Source: Entamoeba histolytica HM-1:IMSS
Taxonomy: Eukaryota > Evosea > Mastigamoebida > Endamoebidae
DNA: 21,188 nucleotides
Direction: 5' to 3'
Assembly: GCF_000208925.1 (NCBI RefSeq)
Contig: NW_001915122.1
Location: 1 to 21,188, forward strand
A program made the translations under genes and the position numbers. The notes under the pieces were generated by a model, which saw nothing but the letters and a program-made list of their open reading frames with translations, was not told the origin of the DNA and did no database searches. Within the stretch, counting starts at the first letter, position 1. Every line of letters begins with the position of its first letter. This document shows, piece by piece, positions 19,413 through 21,188 of the stretch.

Positions 19413-20020
19413 GTAATAAGTGATAAAATATAAATGAAAATGATATGAATATATAACATAGAATATAGAAAAAAACAAAAGAATAATAAGAATAAATGAT
19501 AAATAAATATAGAAATGATAATCAATGATATAATAATAAAATCAAAGTATAAAAGATAAATTTAATATTAATATAAAACAAAAGAGAATAAATATAAAAT
19601 GAAAATAGATATAAATGATAATAATATAAAGATGAATAAGATGAATAAACAAATACATCTAATACAACTAAATATAAAAGAATAACAATAAGAAAATCTA
19701 AATAATATAAACATAAAAATAATATAAGAATAATATAATAATATATAGATAATAAGAAGATGATAGATAAATAATATAAACAGAGAAATAAATATATAAA
19801 AATACGATAGATAAATAACATATAAATAAAAGAATACAAATAATACAAATAATTTAATATGAATAATCAAATCATTCATTTCATTAATATTTCATACAAC
19901 ATGAATAGAAATGAATATAAAATATAAACATAAATATATACAGATTGTATATTTATCATACTTTTTATTTTTTTATTTTTTTATTTTAGGAGCAAAATAT
20001 AATAAATGGAATGTTCTATT

Positions 20021-20040
20021 GATGCAAATTATTTTGCATC
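20021..20040. other. Near-perfect 20-bp palindrome with T-tract (copy B)
   Basis: GATGCAAATTATTTTGCATC pairs with itself except for one mismatch beside the centre. It is followed by the T-tract and the uninterrupted GTAAATTATTTAGATGCATT that is split by LINE-A in copy A. Confidence 0.65.
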
Positions 20041-20095
20041 TTTTTTCTTTTTTTGTAAATTATTTAGATGCATTTTTCTTGTTAATTTTCGTACC

Positions 20096-20452
20096 CTCTT
20101 TTATTTATTCTTCATTTCAATCGTTATAGACTTTATTGTTTAGTGTTTATCTTTCGTAATTCATTTTACATTTTTATGCTCTGTTTCAAATTCATCTGTT
20201 TTCAATGTATTTTCATTAAACTTTATTATGGCTGTTATGTGTAAGATGAATAAATTTTCTTTTATTAGTCATGATTTATTTGAATAATGACTATGAACAT
20301 AGTTTTTGATTAATTAAATCATTTCCAATTCTTTCTTTTTATGAATAATTAAATTCTCTAAGTATTATTCATTCTTTCCTAAAAATATTACTTTTTATTC
20401 TATTCTTTGTTTTGATGTTGTATCATTCAATCCCCATTCTTAATTTTCATTT
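20096..20452. other. AT-rich spacer
   Basis: These 350 T-rich bases lie between the end of repeat copy B and the TLDc pseudogene 3' end. I see no gene or RNA structure here. Confidence 0.6.
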
Positions 20453-20949
20453 TCAATTAATCAATATTGAATCATTTAATTTCAATTGAATTATTATGAT
20501 TCGATTTTGCGTGAAACATTCTGGATATTCTTTTCCACAAAGTGCATTTCTTATTCCTTCATAAAAAATGGAAAATGATAATAATAGAATATTTTTTATC
20601 ATTTTCTTTTCAAAAAATAATATCATCTCATTCCAAGTGCAAACAAACAATCACTTGATTGATTATATAAATAAAACGCATGTTGTTGCTGTTTAATATC
20701 AAAATTCTTCATTCCTTTCATTCTTCCATTTGATTCTAATGAAAATACAAATTGTTTTGAATCATATATATCATCGTCAACTTTATCAATTTTCTCATTA
20801 ACATATCCTCCAAATTTATTTCCATCTTCATCTTCAATAATAATTATTATATGTTCTTTATTCTTTATTCTTTCATCAAATACTGATGTATTAACATTCC
20901 AACTATCAATATCTGAATCAAATAGTATATTTCCTATTTTCTGTCAGTT
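20453..20949 (-). pseudogene. TLDc-domain protein remnant
   Basis: On the minus strand, the frame from about 20946 reads NILFDSDIDSWN, then an acidic IIIIIEDEDGNKFGGY, then FVFSLESNGRMKGM, which is the pattern of the TLDc domain family expanded in Entamoeba. Near 20640 the frame shifts by one base and continues to ALCGKEYPECF and a final RIIIIQLK strand, ending at 20453. There is no start codon upstream, and a TGA (20946-20944) precedes the domain in the same frame. It is therefore truncated at the N-terminus as well as frameshifted. TLDc proteins are linked elsewhere to oxidative-stress protection and V-ATPase binding; no function can be claimed for this remnant. I see nothing recognisable from 20950 to 21188. 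Confidence 0.8.
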
Positions 20950-21188
20950 CTTCTTTTTGTTTAATTTACACTACTTCCACTTTAATTTAGTTAAATGTTT
21001 CTAGTTTCAAAATATGATTGTTTAAATAGTTAAATGCATTTTATTAACACAATAAGTCATGTATTATTTTTCACTTTGACAAATAGAGTTGATTTTTATT
21101 TTTACTATGACAATAAGTATATAATAATATTAATATTTATATATTGTTAGATAATAAATGAGACAATAAAATCAGAATATATTGAAAA

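Larger units (their letters stand above)
19200..20095. repeat. A-rich interspersed repeat, copy B (uninterrupted)
   Basis: This copy has the same order and orientation as copy A at 1-882 plus 5618-5642, with small indels. It contains the empty LINE target (20048-20075), a palindrome (20021-20040) and the small hairpin (19398-19412). The right end is near 20095, where the copies diverge, agreeing with the end seen after LINE-A. The left edge is uncertain, because 19030-19200 is similar A-rich sequence that may be part of the same element. Minus-strand frames of about 70-108 codons here are Phe/Tyr/Ile/Leu-rich translations of A-rich DNA and not credible genes. Confidence 0.85.

Noticed and set aside
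1..21188. CRISPR arrays, tRNA arrays, rRNA genes or a multi-gene defence-like cluster
   Set aside because: No regularly spaced repeats, no clover-leaf sequences and no recognisable defence genes were seen; the content is eukaryotic genes, LINEs and repeats.

Overview
The window is very AT-rich nuclear DNA from an amoeba of the Entamoeba histolytica group (E. histolytica, E. dispar or E. nuttalli; I cannot separate these by eye). Four things support this. There is a peroxiredoxin with the Cys-rich amino-terminal extension typical of the Entamoeba 29-kDa surface antigen. There are two 4.7-4.8 kb non-LTR retrotransposons with the EhLINE layout: a coiled-coil ORF1, then an ORF2 with reverse transcriptase and a restriction-enzyme-like endonuclease. 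The genes are compact, intronless and A-rich, with short upstream regions that fit Entamoeba core promoters. There are also Entamoeba-type kinase and TLDc family remnants.

Layout from left to right. Positions 1-882 are copy A of an A-rich repeat of about 0.9 kb. It is interrupted at 883-5592 by a decayed LINE (LINE-A, plus strand) and resumes at 5593-5642. Low-complexity spacer follows to about 6960. Then come the intact peroxiredoxin gene (7058-7759), another low-complexity spacer, a secreted acidic low-complexity surface protein (9092-10044) whose signal peptide and body lie in different frames, and a protein-kinase pseudogene (about 10380-11585). A MutS-family MSH2-like gene on the minus strand (12243-14135) lacks the usual amino-terminal domains. 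About 130 bp upstream of its start is the 3' end of a second decayed LINE (LINE-B, minus strand, 14265 to about 19022). Repeat copy B (about 19200-20095), uninterrupted, follows, and the window ends with a minus-strand TLDc-domain pseudogene.

Only the peroxiredoxin and the MSH2-like gene look fully open. The surface protein is one frame change away from being intact. The two LINEs belong to different families, since their proteins match only weakly, but they share the same domain order. Repeat copy B preserves the empty version of the site that LINE-A entered in copy A. This gives a clear target-site duplication of about 22 bp.

The most unusual signal is the kind of stop codon in the decayed genes. 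Across both LINEs, almost every in-frame stop that interrupts otherwise alignable protein is TGA, not TAA or TAG. Several of these TGAs sit where the other LINE, or the protein family, has glycine (GGA). The kinase pseudogene shows the same thing at a glycine of its nucleotide-binding loop. I did not find a clear new multi-gene system. All alignments and counts are by eye.
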